From the NCBI RefSeq assembly GCF_040807025.1, contig NC_090942.1:77109987-77173986 (forward strand): DNA of 64,000 nt. The letters are read 5' to 3'. The stretch is from Struthio camelus (taxonomy: Eukaryota; Chordata; Aves; Struthioniformes; Struthionidae). The translations under genes were made by a program, and so were the position numbers. The notes under the pieces were generated by a model. The model ran no database searches. It saw nothing but the letters and a program-made list of their open reading frames with translations, and was not told the DNA's origin. Of the stretch, positions 33,268 to 48,100 are shown in pieces. Positions within the stretch are counted from its first letter, which is position 1, and each line of letters begins with the position of its first letter.

Positions 33268-36200
33268 GCTACTATGCATATTAATGGTTTCACAAAGAAC
33301 AAAGACGTATTCAGAATGCTGTTCTTGCTGTCTTTCTCCTTTCTGAAAAGGCAGATCTGGAGGACAGGAAACTTAAAAGTATCTAGTGTCAGCCTCATTT
33401 TTATTGATGAGATCTTGTGATGTAGGTCTGCCCTGGAAGGCCACTGAGTTGATCTTATGTGCAGTGTGAAATTCCATGCTGTAGTGACCCAAGTTTCCAA
33501 CAGGTGCCCTTGGAGAGCGTGATATGCAAAATCCACATCCTACACTTTCAGAAAATTGATCTGTCAGATGATGCTGACTCATTATTAGACAAAGGCAGGC
33601 TTCTCTAAAGAAAGAAGTTGTATTTGTGTTATATAGCTTGTTATGTAGTCTTACGTAAGAAATAATTAAAGCCCTATTTTCAGCTACCTAACCTGGGAAG
33701 AGAGCAAAGGTTTTTTCTAGGTTTTTCTTTCAAAGCTATGGAAGAAAGTTTGAATGACTTTTATTAACTTAGGAACAAATTGTGACTGACAGGACCTTTT
33801 TACCTCTAACTCCTAGGGCTAGCAACAAAGGGAATAAGAATACAAGTTTGCAAGCAAGGTGTTACTTCATGCCCCAAATATGTCAGCCACTGTATTTTAT
33901 GCACTTACAATGAGTGCCCTCCACAAAGTGGAAATGATCTTTAGGGTGTTTTTGTCTATCTTAGCATAGCCAGCTATAGTTAGTGTAGCGTAGTTTGCAT
34001 GAGTATAGCTTCACAGTTATTATACAGTGTTTGCATACACAGTTTTTATGTTTATTTTTGCTTCTTGGAAAGCTTCGTAGGAAACTTTGCTTCTTCATGG
34101 CAGGTTAAACAAGCAATACAGGAATTTTATAATCTTGGTGCTGCTGTACTCACCAGCATAGACAAGTAGCTAAGCACATCCAGCTCCTGCTTGGAGCACA
34201 AAAGGGCTATTTTATGACTGTTTGGGCTGTCACCATGTTTCTTCTGAATTTCTGTTTATAGCTGACATTCATGTAGTGTAGCACAATAGTACAAACAGAC
34301 CTTCCCCCGACTCTGTTAATTTGATATTTACTTACTATAAATATTACCAGTATTGAGAAGGCTCCCAGACTTAGCCTCCTTAAACTTACACACTTCACTG
34401 AAGGCCTAAATGAATTAAGCTTGAGAAGTGGAAATTTGTAGCAGAGTAGGGACTGTGCAATTTGGCTGCAAAACATCCTTTCTCCAGCCTGCCTACATAT
34501 AAAGAGAAGATTGAAACAGAAGCCCTCTTTCAGGAAACAATGTACTTCATTCTATGGCTGTGTGGGAGAGCAATTGACTACACATTAACTTTCCACAAGC
34601 GCTAGAGGAAAATCATAATTGTTTTCCCAAGTCACAGTCCAAGGGAGGGAGGCTACATTCATAAAACAAAGAACACCCTAGAAGCTAAGAGCTCAGAAGA
34701 AGAGGGCTCTTGTACCAAGGCCCTACTAAGATTGTGAAGAAGGGGCTTCAGCAGGTGTCTCTCTGGCATCGTCTTCAGGTAGAATGATGAAGGAGGTAAT
34801 AGTGTGCCAGCTCGGTGGCTGGGGAATTGCTTTCAGTCAGGAAAAACAGGAGAAGGCAAATTTTACTTCAGTGCTGAAGAAGAGGGATTTTAAAGGAAAA
34901 CTATCAGGATGGATGTTGTACAATTGCACACAACATATCAAAGTGTCTCCTCCTGAAAGAGAACAGCTGCCTCTCTTTGCTTCTGTTTCAGAAGGTATCA
35001 GAAAAAGGATACGTTTTGTTTACAGTTGTTCTGCTATTTTATTTTGAATGTTCATAGCAACAAACACTCAGCATAAGCAAGCATAATTTTGATAATGAGG
35101 CAGTTTTCAGATCCTCCTCTCCTCATGCGACACAGAGCATTTTGTGTGTTTAACAATCCTGGGATTGATAGGAGAGCTTTGGCAAGGGAGGTTTTCAGTG
35201 CATCCTTTTCACTTGGCATTGTTTCAAAAACTGCAATAAGCTGCTGCCAGAAAGGTTTCTCTGGTAGAGTGATGCAATAAGAGTGCAGTAATTCATCCAA
35301 CTTCCGCTGTAAAAAAACAGCAGAATCACCTAGCTATTGTAAAATGGCATTTGATGGAGAGGAATCAAACCCTTTATTTCAATGGGACTATGCAGTGTGT
35401 GTAAAGCTAACCAAGTATCCTACTTCCTAGGCTCCTCGGAGTGCGGCATATTCCTCTCTGAACATTTACCATGTGATTTACAAAGACAGAGGCACATCAT
35501 AAAATGATGGAAGGGTAGCACTGCAGTGCACAAGAAAAAACATTTTAGACCACTTCAAGTGCAGCAAGTGGATATTTATATGTCCAGCTAGCCTTGGACG
35601 TGCTGGTGAGGTATCTCCCTCTCTCTTCCTGCACCATCTCTCTCTTCCTCATGTGGCTCCTATTACATGGCTCTCTCTTAAGTGTTGTAGTCAGGGTTGG
35701 GGCATATCCAGGAGATGCCTTTAGGCTCATGAACGTAGACGCTGAGGTGCAACTGAACTGGATACCTAGAGGAGACACAATATGGTTCTCCTTCCCCAAA
35801 AGTCATGGCGTTTGAATGTAAAATTATGCAACTTGTTAAAATTACATGGTTTTAATTTATACTTTGGGAACCAGCTGTGTAATTCAACAGGTGCCTAGGG
35901 CTGATCTAGGTGATGTGTTCCAACTTGCTTTAGGCATCCAAGAACCTAAACTGCACTGATTTTAGAAATGACTTCTAGCAAAGGAGAGCTGAAATTCCTA
36001 GGCAGTATCGAAGCAGTAGTGTGATTCTCAGTGTGTCAGGCAGACATACGACCACAATTTCTCCATGTTACAGGAGCACAGAGTGGGACTTGCCCTTGCT
36101 TATGCCAACCAAGCTGTGCAGGAGGCCCCTTGTGGGCTTAGATGGAGTGAAGGCCTCTAATGAGGCAGAATGAGAAGCTCTGACTTTTTTTCGGTGTGCT

Positions 36201-39200
36201 CAAGCATGCAAAGTGCAATTCTACTTGGAGCATTAGCATTTCTCATCTGAGAACAACTGTGTTTGACTGCTTCCCTATCTTGCTTCCTCTAAAGGTATTT
36301 TGTAGCAGCAGCAGGTGAATGAGTGTAGAGCCCCATTCACCTGTGTGGTTAATTCTACCTGAGTCTTTAATTGACCGGTTAAAAGTAACACCCAATTAAT
36401 CCTCTCTAACAGGAAAGTGTAATCAGGTAGTTAGGCATGTTAGAAGGCATTATTTGGACTTTAGCATGTAGTTAAAGGCTGGGGAGTAAGGGATCAATTT
36501 TCTTTATGCAAAAGTTGTATCACTAACTTACATTTATGAGTTAGGAAAATCACTAGGCATTTGTAGATACCAGTATCTCTTAACTGTCTTACTTGTTAGT
36601 TATGACTAGGTCATATTTAATCATGTGTTGTGTGATAATGCATACAGATCTCATATGAAGTCCTTGCCTTTGATGTGCTTTGGAACAGACCATAAATTGG
36701 TAGGTTAAAATGTCAGAAAAGCAGCCAGAGTGAGCCAAACTTACTCCAGTGACACTGCCCCAGGAAGCAGTATCAGAAATGAACCCAACCGTTTAGGATA
36801 ATAAGTGGTAACTCTTACTATGGTAAGAAGGATTATACTTATACATTGCACAGCTCTTTAGGCTTGACTGCTACCAGAATAAAGTTGCAATAGCATAACT
36901 TCTCTTTTTCTAAGAGCAAAAAAAAGAGAAAAAAGGGTAAACCAGTTGTAGTCTTTGCTTTGTAAAGGGAACTTGTGGTTGATTTCTTTTGATAACATCT
37001 GATACTGAGGTGTGGCAACTGAATTTCAACAGTTAACTGTACATTTTCCATCATCTTCAGCAGCAAATCATGCTAAGATTTATGGATTTTTGAAGAGTGA
37101 TGGTTTATCTGAACTAACCATGAACACAGCTAGAGCTGGGTGGGGTACATGAATGTTGTGGCTTGTTTTGAAAGCTCTCTCTGGTGCTGCGGTGGTATTT
37201 CTGAACCATGGTTCAGGGTTAAACTGATTGTGAAGCCTGAGTTTGGGAAGACATTTTCCCCAACAATGATATTGTTAAAATTATTTTCATCCTTTTTGTG
37301 GCCTAGGACTGGATCATTTCTTAGGATTATCTAAGCATTTCATCTAAGAAGTTTCTTACTACTTGTAGGGAATTGGTACCTTGATAGTGCCTTTGATCTC
37401 CCATGCTTGCTTCCTGTGGTACTCTGTAGTGTGTGTGGCTCTTGACCTTTAGTACTGTAGCCTTGTAGGGTGAGCTGCTATTCTGTGGTTTCAGTGTTTG
37501 GGAATGCATGACTGGATGCTTCTGAACTAAACACTTACCATGTGGTTGTATGCAATTGGACGAGCTCACCCTTTCAGTCCCTTTCATTTTCACCCTATGT
37601 TTAGACACAGTTATGGCACTTCTGATCTAACCTACACATAAAACCTGACTTCTTTGTGTTGGTGTTAACGGTCTGTTGCAGACGTTTATTAGAATACTCT
37701 ACTGAGGTCAAGTGAACGTTCTTTCCTGAAAACAGGAGTGTAAGACTGCAATGAAGTGCTTGCAAGGAGATATTGAAATGTAGAACCTTTAGATAACTCT
37801 TTACTTGTGATTCATAACCCTGATGCTCTCAAAAATTCTTATATGAGACACAATGGAGTTGATTGTTGCACTTGCCAGAAATGTGCTGTTCTGGTATCTT
37901 ACCTCTTCTTAAAGATATGCTGAGGACAGGCATGTGTCAAAATTGGTTGCAAGGAAGGCACCCCCCTTGGTTGTGACCGCCCTGGCCTGTCTTCTAGAGT
38001 TGGGTTTCTTTCTTTCAAAATCGTCAGGCCTGCCCTTTCAGAACACATATTCAGGTCAGTCCTTTAACCTATAAGAGCAGCATTCTGAAATAACTGACTC
38101 TGTGGTAGAAGACTGAGTTGAAATCCTTTTGGGTCACCTATGCTTACAATTTTCAGAGGATACCCTAAGCACTACCCTATAAGACATCCTTGAGGTCCTA
38201 CGCTAGGGTTTGCTCTCAAAGATGTTCCACCTTGCATGAAAGACTAGAAGAAAGATTAGAAGTAGTTTATACCCTAGAATTCCATATATCCATGGAGAAG
38301 AGGGAAGACACAGATTCTAGTCCTTGCACAAATGGATACTCAGAGTGAAAGTGCTCCAACAAGAAGAGGGATGCAAAGATTCACCAGTCCAGAACAGCCT
38401 GTGTCCCTGAAGTTAGGGCTCTGTACAGGAAGGTGAGTAGTCTAAGTTCAAATCCCCTCAGTCAACATGAATCTCCTTATGTCAAATGTAATATATACTA
38501 AACTTTGGGGTCAGATGGAGGGTTGGAATGTACAAGGAAAGGATTGCTGTGTGGGGAGGAAAGGAGACCAAAAAAAGAGTATTGCAGCAAGAAAATGGGG
38601 ATGTAGTAGTCCCTTGCTGATAATCAAACTCTCAAACAACCCATTTACTTGAGCTGTGTATTCCAAAAAGTGAAACTTCTACATAGCATCTTGTGACAGG
38701 AGAAACATTTATTCTGAACTGGAATAAAGGAACAGAGAATTATTTTTCGTGGCTCAGATGCACCAGCTGAATATGGCTGTGACTACCTTTGCTATTTGCC
38801 TTGCCCTTCTTTTATCTGCTTTCTCTCTGAAATGAGGTTTTAATACAAGAAAATGACCTGTCAGTTTGATCTCCTGATTCTTTGACAAATCACAATAGTG
38901 CAATTAAATATTAAGCAACTGGGTAAGCAATGATGGAATAAATATCATGGGTCCTATACAGATCTTGGGGTGAGATTAGTTTGCCTTTGTTTAATAGATG
39001 CATATTGTTTACCCTGATGAAAAAGGTATACTTTAGTATTACCTTCTTTTGGTAATTTATAGGTTGACTTAGTTTTTGGAATAGTTGCTGGAACGATAGG
39101 TCTGAAAACAAACTGCTCTCATTATCCACAAAGTAGGATGAATGTAAGCATTCTTCTAGCACTGATACCCCATTTGGAGGGACAGGTGTTATTCTTTGTC

Positions 39201-42079
39201 TGTTCAGACCTAGCATTTTTCCTCAGAGCACTAAGAAAGGATTCCCCCTCTGTCCTTCATTTCAGTTGTTTTAAGCGGACCTTTCCAGTGAACCATGTTA
39301 CCACTTCGTTTCACGCTGGCTGTTACATATACATGAAATGATGTTAGCTTTGGTCAAAATTGTCTTTTGTTCCTGGGAAGGTTAGCAAAAGCATTTGTCA
39401 TGGTGAAGGATGGTGCAAGTCAATCAAGTGAAAAATCTGTTGACCGAGTTCTCCAACGGAGAAAGGGTTGGAAGCTCCACCACATGCCAACTTTCTTTGC
39501 AGTGACAGGATGAAAGGACCAGGGAAGGACTACGGGCTACCATAATTCAACAGGAGTTTAAAGAGGCAGTTGTGTCCATTTCCCACTGAGGATAGATGAC
39601 CAACGCTGCAGACTGCTTCAGGCACTGAAGTAGTTGTATGAAGTATGTATTTTTTGATGAGGGCTTGAAAGAGTTCCTTGTGTGATGCTGGTATTTTTTT
39701 TCCTCAGTCAGACAGGTGCTTTCAGCTCATGGACAGAACAATAATACTTCTAAGACAGTGAAGAAATTCAATCAGGCTTTTAAAGCTTGCATGTCTTGAT
39801 GTTGCAAGTGAATTGAGATTTATAATAAACAAATATCTTGTTTAAACAAAAAAGCTTGAATGATCAAAAGATTGAGAGAACCAGAATAGGTCAACAGTAT
39901 GCTTTAATTACTATTTAATTACTCTTTATACTAGTCCCCTTGTCACTGGCTACAGCTTTCAGAAAACTAGCTCTGAAACTGTCTTTGTTTTGAGGAAGAA
40001 AAAGCAGTCCAGGCTGACTCACAGGTGTCTGGAAAGGCCAGAAGCGTTGTCTTACTGCATGTTTCATCACAGTGTTTTCAAGAAGTTATTATAGAATGAT
40101 GTCACCCAAGGAAAATGTCATCCCACAAGAATGGCCCATAAAGTTTGCCCTTATTAAGTAAGTTGAATAGTTCAGTCTGTGTTAATGGTTAAGCTGACCA
40201 GACATTTGTCCCTAAACACAACATTCTCATTAGTGTCTTTCTTGGAGAGGCAGTGGGACAGGCGGTTGTGGGACTTATGTCATTCCCAAGTCTGCTATGT
40301 TTACCTACCACATAGTTTTGTAAAATACCTCCTTTGACAGATCAGTTTTAAAAATAGCTTTAGGTGCTAAGTAGGGAGATGAATAATCACATTTGAAAGA
40401 CTTCAGGGAGCTCTCAAGACTCACTCCACAGGCACAGACATTTTAGATAGCTAGAGTTCTTCTTTTCTGTTTCTTAAGGGTAGGATGGTTTGTAAATACT
40501 AGGAAAACAGAGTTTAACCAGGATGCAAGCTATTAAAAACAGCTAGCTAGATTTGGTAGCTAATTTAAATAAATAAATAAAAGAGAGAGTTAATAGAAAA
40601 CAAAAGGAAAACACTATCCATTTGTGTGTAGTGTTTTGTTATTAAGTACTAAGGTCACCATATCATCCTTTAAAAACTTTTTTTTTCATCTAAGATTGTT
40701 GCTGGCTGTATTCAGCCTAGGAATTGAGAGGGTCTATGCTGAAGAGAATGAAGCACCCTCCACTTTATTTAGTCAGCGAATGGTATGCTTGTTCTACACC
40801 TCCTAGGATCATACCCTGAAGCGTTAAGGATATTTACAGACTTATTAGAAATACAGACTCAAATATTTCTAAATGGCCTCCAACAACTGTGAAAAAGAAA
40901 ATGATCGTTCTCTTCTGTGGTATGTAATTAGAGCGAAATTATTCTGAGTGTCAGAAGATGGGAAGTAAAAAGAGGGAGAAGAGGAATTTGCTGATAGATG
41001 ACAAACATAATAAAACACTGCAGACATTTATACAACTGCTTGTTAGACTACAGCTTCCTCTAATCTTTTGTATCTTGTCTCCTTGACCCATCATCCCTTC
41101 TACCTTTAAACTGAGTTTATGCTAAGGCAGCTGGATTCACAACCTTGATCCCTAGGCAGAGAGGTCAGAAAACCCTTGAGCGCTCCCCTCACCCCTCACT
41201 TTTCCTACATCTACTCTGCAAAGCTTTTCTACTTTATATCTCTTTTTTGCCTGGCTTCAATATATTTTTATCAGGCTGTGATTGTGTCTGCCAGCTATTG
41301 CCTGTGTCTGCCAACCTTCAACGACACCCTCGTCCCAGTCACCTCCCTGCACTCCCTCAAAGGCTGTCTGCCTTCAGGGACCTGGCATAGCTGTTCTCCC
41401 AAAACCCATCAGCCTCACTATTGGCTCCATTGCTCAAAACCCCTTCATGGTGCTGCACAAGCAACAATCTCTCCAGAAACACTGAGCTGCCATCTGAGGA
41501 GAAAGAATCTGCCAACAGAAGCTTCATGAGGAAATCAGAAACATGTTAGCCATGGGCTTTTATCATGCCTAGTGTCAAGATTTAGGGGAAGAGGATTCTT
41601 TGCCAAGGGAGTCTGGAAAAAGAAAGAAAGGAATAACAAAATCATTCTGAATACTGACCCTAATCCCTCGCCCTACACACTTCCTCATTTTTTCTCCTCA
41701 CGTTATAAATACTGCTTTTTGCTTTGGAGGCCCAAGTTTCTGTGAGCTTGTAGGTCCCTCCCAGCCAGGATAGATGCTGTTATGGGAAGACAGGGGTTTA
41801 AAACCGCTCTAAAATATGTTTGTGAAGCTTCCTCTTAGCTGTGATTTTAGGCACAGCATTTTCCAGGTGGCATTGCTGGTGTCCTTCATCCTTAAATGAC
41901 ACCAGGCAAGCACTTTGCTGAACATTTTAAAGTACCTCTGGCTTTTTCATGATATAAAAATGTACCCATCTTGACCTATTTTGAACTCACTTCTTAAGAA
42001 TACAATCTTAGCTGGTTTGAAGTTTCTAAAACCTTTCAGGAAGTATCTTAAGTACAGTGCATTAGACTTAGCCTTCTTT
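33268..42079. other. Intergenic, no gene seen
   Basis: Nearly 9 kb of AT-rich sequence on both strands without a supportable gene, RNA or clear repeat. The longest open frame here, 117 residues at 33183-33536 minus, begins in the CR1 tail and has no family features. The block at about 36340-36560, rich in TTAATT motifs, has a look often seen in conserved non-coding elements; that is only an impression. Confidence 0.6.
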
Positions 42080-42195
42080 ATGGTCCTGATTCAGCACTTA
42101 GGTACAGGCACAACTTGATGTGTTAGAGCAATGCCATTTGCTTCAAGTTATGCGTGGTCTGAAATGCCTCTGCTGGGAAGCAATGGATCAGCGTT
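42080..42195. repeat. Possible ancient palindromic element
   Basis: The block starts GGTCCTGATTCAGCACTTAG and ends near GCAATGGATCAGC, with a middle of CACTTAGGTACAGGC and TTCAAGTTATGCG. The layout resembles an old palindromic MITE-like repeat common in reptile genomes (ends like CCTGATTCAGCA, with inner copies of CTTAAGCA). Divergence is high and the second half matches poorly, so this is tentative. Confidence 0.3.
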
Positions 42196-45100
42196 CTCAT
42201 CCTGCTCTCTGTCTGCCCTGGACAGAAGAAATTAATGATCCAAGCAGAGGACTAAATCAATTGAATCCAAGCTACAGACTTCTTTAGAGAATGCTAGTGT
42301 CAGCCAGCTCAGTTCACCAGCCAATATATGCTATGCAGTATTATGCTTATTAGGGGCAGAAGCAGTGACACAAGCTTGAACTAAAATGCCAGACCCTAAT
42401 GGCCCAAAACACCAGGGAAGGTTGGATCCAAGCCTACTTTTAATGGAATATGCTTTCTCTCAGCACAGGCTGAGCCCCTTCGTCACTCCCCTGGCTACTG
42501 GAGAGACAGGGAAAGCTGTATTAGGAGCACTGTAAAAACTCAAATGGTTCCTCCCTCCCTTACCCCCAGAAGAAGCTGCCACGTTGTTGTCAACATTGGT
42601 CTAAGGCTGTTCATTATGTCCATGATTTAAAATTTCTGCACGTGCATCTGCAAGCCTGAACGTAGTTGGTGAAGCCCTTTCTACATTCCCAAGTGACACA
42701 TTTTTGCATATAGTAATAGGCTCTTCTTGTAGACTGTTGCACACAATTTTTACTGGCTTTGATCCAGAAAGCAGTAGGCAACTCAGGATTTAAACTTGAA
42801 GTTATGAAGTAACGACCTAACTCCTAAGCACATTTTTCAGCTTTATCCCTAAATATCCCAGTCTTCTCTTATAGCTCTGCTTATCCCTCCATATAGCTCT
42901 GCATATAAATACGTACAGAGCTAAATATATACATACATACTACATTTGTCTGTAAACATGAATTTAAAGTATTTAATGTTTTCATACTATTCTATGCCTT
43001 ACTGTGAAAGATAATATGCTAAAAGATATATAAGGAAATTATAATGATCAGGGATATTACTGCTGTAATACTTGTGTGCTCACAATTACTACAAATTTCT
43101 TTGTGGACTGTGCCAGCAAACAAGAGTGATAAGTGAGCTTCACTTACCACTGATATTTCATTATTTGTCTGTTCATTTTCTTTCCCCCTGCCTTGTACTT
43201 CTTTTCTTGGATCCTTCTCCTGTTTTTTTTTCCTCTCCCCTTCCCACTTGTCTCCTCACAGGATATGAGTAACTGCCACTGCAGTCAAACTGAGTTACTC
43301 ACTTCCTCCATAAGGGAACTCGGATCCCTCAAGTATACATTCTGAGGAATCACGCAAATATTTGCATGCATATCTTGGAGTGGGAAAGAGCTCTAGGAGA
43401 ACAACCTTGTAAGGTTTCTAGTATTTCATGTGTTGAATCAGGTGGGAGAAAACACTGAAATGCTGCTTCATGAGGTATATTTTGTGTCTGGAGTCACACA
43501 GTCATACAGAAGCCTTGAAAAAACTGACATTATTAGATAAATGATGTGGTTTGGAAAAAGAAGTAAAATCATGTATTTACTTTGAGGTCTCTTTTCAGTT
43601 CTTGTTACACCTACGTTGCTTTGTCCAGGAGACTGGTTTGCTACTAGCTAAAGACAAAGAATTTTGTTGGAGCTCAGCCAGTCACAAAGTTCTGTATTTA
43701 CAAAAAAATCTATAATCAAAGTTACAGATACGGTTAAACCAGACTGTCAGAACTGAATAGCCCCATTCTTTCACGGTGTTTAGAGCTTGTTTAGGAATTT
43801 ACCCAAGTACTCATTTGAACTTGATTGTCTATTGTGTCAATATAGAGAAAAACATAAAGCCCAGGTATAGAGAACTTTGCCCTTTAAACAAACTAATTGT
43901 ATCTTTAGATATTTACTCACAACTTGCTCATGGCATACAGAACTGATATGAAGTAACAGGTACTGCTTACTGTTAATCCTGCTGTGTCTTCTGGGAACAG
44001 CCTGAAAATCTAGCTGATGGTCATGAGAGGGGCCATTTGAAGATAATGCTGCCTCATACTTGTGTGTGCTTGCAGTAGGACTTCAAATAACTCTTTAACC
44101 CTAGGCCTTGGGTGAAGGCTAGAGTTGAGACAGACAACTTCTCATGATGGTTTCCTTACGTGGTGAACTCCCTTTTGGCCAGGTCCTGCAGACGATATAA
44201 CTTTTAAGCCTGTAGTAGTATTTGCAGTTATGTTTTCAAAGCTAAACCAGACACCATGAAAAGAAGTGGGCATGACAATCAAAAACGTCCACTCTTAGTA
44301 TCACTTGACCAATATGCTGAACTGTGAGGATGAAAAAAATGACCTTCAGTTCTACAGAACAAGGATCTTTCTGCCAGGCTGCAGAGTACAGTTTTGTACT
44401 CCTGCAGCTAAGCGTACTGCCTTCAGCTGAGCAGCCTTTACTTCAAGCTACCTTTCTCCCTCTCATCTTTCATTTTAATTTCTTTCTGTGCTTCGGCAGT
44501 GTTTGTTTGCTGTTCAGAATATTCTGGGCTGAGTCTCAGAATGTCAGCAACTGTTGAGAGGCCTCTGAATAAGAAAGTGAACTTCAACCCCACTCTGAGT
44601 GGAATCACATGAACGATGACTTGGGTATAAGGGCTCAGACACAAAGAAGGATGTTGCCTTTATACCTACACAGCACCATAAGAAAACCAGTATGGTCATT
44701 TGTGGGCCCGGGGAAAAAGAAGTAGCATGAAAGTTACTTCACAGAAATATATGCAACTTGTCATTCAGATAAGGCCTATATCTGCACTTGTTGAAGCCAG
44801 AGGTAAATCCCCGTAACTGTAATGTACAGGATAAGAACACAAAAATGAAATAGAGCAGGAGTCACTTAAAAGCATGCCATATGGAAGAAACTCTTCATAA
44901 CACAAAGATAGTTCTCTTTTATTCTTGGCTTCACAAAAAAAGATGAGATTCTGATACCGCGGTCAGAAACTCTAGATATTCGTAAGAAGTTTTATGCTCT
45001 GTGAGGTTGCTCTGCTGGTGAAATCTTGAGGAATCCTGCAGATCCAGCTGGAATTAATGACCCTTCTGGCTGGGAGAGGAGGGAAAGAAATTGCAGAAAG

Positions 45101-48100
45101 GCTGTACCTGCTGTTCACCTGCAGTTTCAGCAAAGACGCCAAGTAGTTGTCCGGGGGAGGGGGGTTCACTGTCATCTCAGAGCAATACATGCAAATGCTG
45201 CAGTCAGGCTTGTGTTTGGGGATTTCTGCCAAAGCAGGAAAGGTGTATGGAACTTCTCTTTTTCTGTCATCTATTCGCTCATGCAGTGAATTCACATTTT
45301 GAAATAGTAGCTGGTGTGAATGATAATGAAAGCTTCGTTTCAGCTTCTACTGCATGCCTGTCGGGCTACCACAATCTCTGCCATAGATACCAGTGGAAGC
45401 AAAGAATTAAATGGGCAGGCAACTGGAGCCAACCTTTGCCTAGTCCTGAACAGTGGAAGAGTTGCGTCTTCAGAAGATCAGAGCTGAGAAGCACCGGCAG
45501 GATGGCACCACGGGAGAAGGTTGTCGCATCTCCTCCCTTTTTTTCAGGGCTAAATCCCAGCGCTCGATGAAGTCAGAGGCTAAAATACCATCAGCCCTCC
45601 ACAAGTGTATCTTCCTAGTACTTTTCTAGATGGACCTACACGGACAACCATTGTTTTCCCCAAAGCAAAGGCTCCTTAAGAATTTAATCTGACTTTTTAG
45701 AGGTTGATCAGACTAGTTCTTTTCCTGGTACAAAATCATATTCAAAATAAAATCTTGGAAAAGTCACTGCAGGTTTTTTTTTTTTCCTGTAGGAGGAAGA
45801 ACAGCCACCCTGTTGGCAAAGCCTAATTGTTTTTTCCATTCTAAAAGCATTTTTTCTTTGCCTTAATTTTTACAATGTTTCAAACATTTGAAATAAAAAC
45901 CTCTTCAATATTATTCATAGTCAAAGCACTTAAAACTTTTCTTTGCTTCATGGCACTGTTCATCAAAGTGCATCTTGAAATGGTTTAAAATAAAGAGAAG
46001 GAGCCTGGTAGGGACAAAGGGAGTGGCAGGCAAAGGAATTAAAAGGATCAGAGAGAGACGACACATTTTGAGGATCCAAGAATTCCTGAATTCTAATAAT
46101 TCTGTTTCTGCCACAGGTTGACTAACTAGATAGGTTATATGAAAAGGGCAAGGACTGCTCAATACAAGTTATATACTATGGTTTACATTGAAAAAAGAAA
46201 AAGCAGTGACTGAGAAAAAACAGTGCAAATTCGTGGAGAAATATTTGGGAGGTCTGCGTTAAAGATGTGATTCCCTAACTCCTTCAGGGAGAAGCTAGAA
46301 AAACAGTATGTCTGACTCTTCTCACAAATGTATCAGTAAAGCCAAAACGTCTGATTTAACATTTTTACTATTTCTGAAGAAGAAAGCCTGTGTTAAAAAT
46401 TGTTTTTCACCTCTGCTATGTTTTCTCTGTCAGAAAGTAGAGTGCCTGTATATGTGTGTGCATGTGTATATGTATAAAGTCACAAGCCCAATTTGTTTTT
46501 AAGCTTGAAGGTCACCATTAAGTACAGCGCATGGCCAGAGTATTTAGTTATATTTAGGGACAAAAACACAACAAAGGAAGAGGATAGTCTGTATTTTGTC
46601 AATGTCTGTGTAACTTTTATTGCTGATTTGTTTTTCTAGTGTTATGGGAAAGTCATTGGAGCATATGTTATTATTCTCTACATCATTTCATCTCACATGC
46701 TGCAAGACCAGATAAATGCAAAATTTCAGATTAACTGTGGAAATGTTTGCACGTGTCTAAAGTGATTTTCCTTCCAGCCCACCATTTGTCACTGTCTGGG
46801 AGATAAAGTGGGGTCGAGCTGCTACTTGACCTCACGCGTTTGCTTCTTGGTGTTCTTGTCTAAGACTAGTGATGTGAGTAAAACCCTATCCGTGTTTTAA
46901 ATACTTTCTTCCCTGATTATAATTTAAAATCTATTTTCAGTCTCTGTTTTTAAAGTCAGTATCAAGCTCTCATAAGAGTTATTTATATTCCCTGAACAAG
47001 CATCCATAAACTGATCTCTTCCACTCATCCCCTTCCCATGCTTTGAGTCTTCCCATGCTGGTTCAGCTAGTGGTCTGGATTTTCCAGCCTTGGAGGGAAT
47101 TAGTTAACATTATGGCTATTACTGAAGAAGCATGTTTACCGCTATCCAGTGAAAAAATCCATTGAAGTCATGAGGGCATTGCCAGAAGCGTAAACGAAAC
47201 TTTGTACTGCTGCTGCAGTGCTGGGGGAGAGTGCTTGCCAGGAGGAAGTATCTTGTATTGCTGTGCTGGCTCACGTCTCCTGTTACCGCACACTGGATCT
47301 ATCTGGGTCCTGACATCTACGCAATTACTTTCTTGAAGTGAGGAAGTCAGTGCATAAGTGGTTAGTTAAAGGGCAGTGCAATCACCTCAGCCAGATGTTT
47401 TCTTGTCTAACAAATGCTGGCTTGCTGCAGTTCAGTTTGTTTTTCTTTTGATTAACTCTTGTTTGCCAAATTTGTTTATCCAAAGTTGGAACTAAGAAAA
47501 CCTGGACATCTGTTCACATCAGAGCGATGCCACAGGGAATCCTTCCTAGCTTTATATGGAAACTTGTGAGGTTTTGCAGAATGCTTAAAAGTGATACAAA
47601 GCCCCCAGGGTCAAAGGAAATACCTGATTTGACTTAAATGGTCTTCTCTTAAGTTCGTAACTATGAGATCTCATTTCAGGTTTAGTGGGCAAAAGGTTCT
47701 ATCTATATTCACCCCTTCAGAGAGGATACGTGATAGCTGCTCAACTGCAGAGGCAGCTCCATAGGGATGAGAAAAGAATATTGATGCTGACATTCACTCA
47801 CATAGATTTGAAACACTAGAAAATTTGACTCTTTTGCTGCTAAAGCAGACATTTAAGCAAACGATATCTGTCCTTTCAGTTTACATTTTTGTGTGCCATT
47901 TTATAGCCTGGCTATCTGCCTTCAGAATTAGCCTGTTCAAGTAAACGCTGCATTGTTCTTCATCATTATGTGTTGCTGCCTTTCCTGTATTTGCACAAAT
48001 ACCCCCAAAGTCATTGCTATGCAAATGCTTTTCTGAATTAGTTAGGAATTTTGCATAAGACTTCTTCATTGTGTGAAGAGGAAGATTGAGATCTAACATG

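Noticed and set aside
35960-36130. Possible MIR-like trace (AGCACAGAGTGGGACTTGCC)
   Set aside because: Only one short block resembles a reversed MIR core and the flanks do not follow the expected order. Too weak to list as a feature.
45091-45570. 159-residue plus-strand open frame
   Set aside because: It is cysteine- and serine-rich without domain, signal or exon-like borders, and overlaps open frames in other phases and on the other strand.
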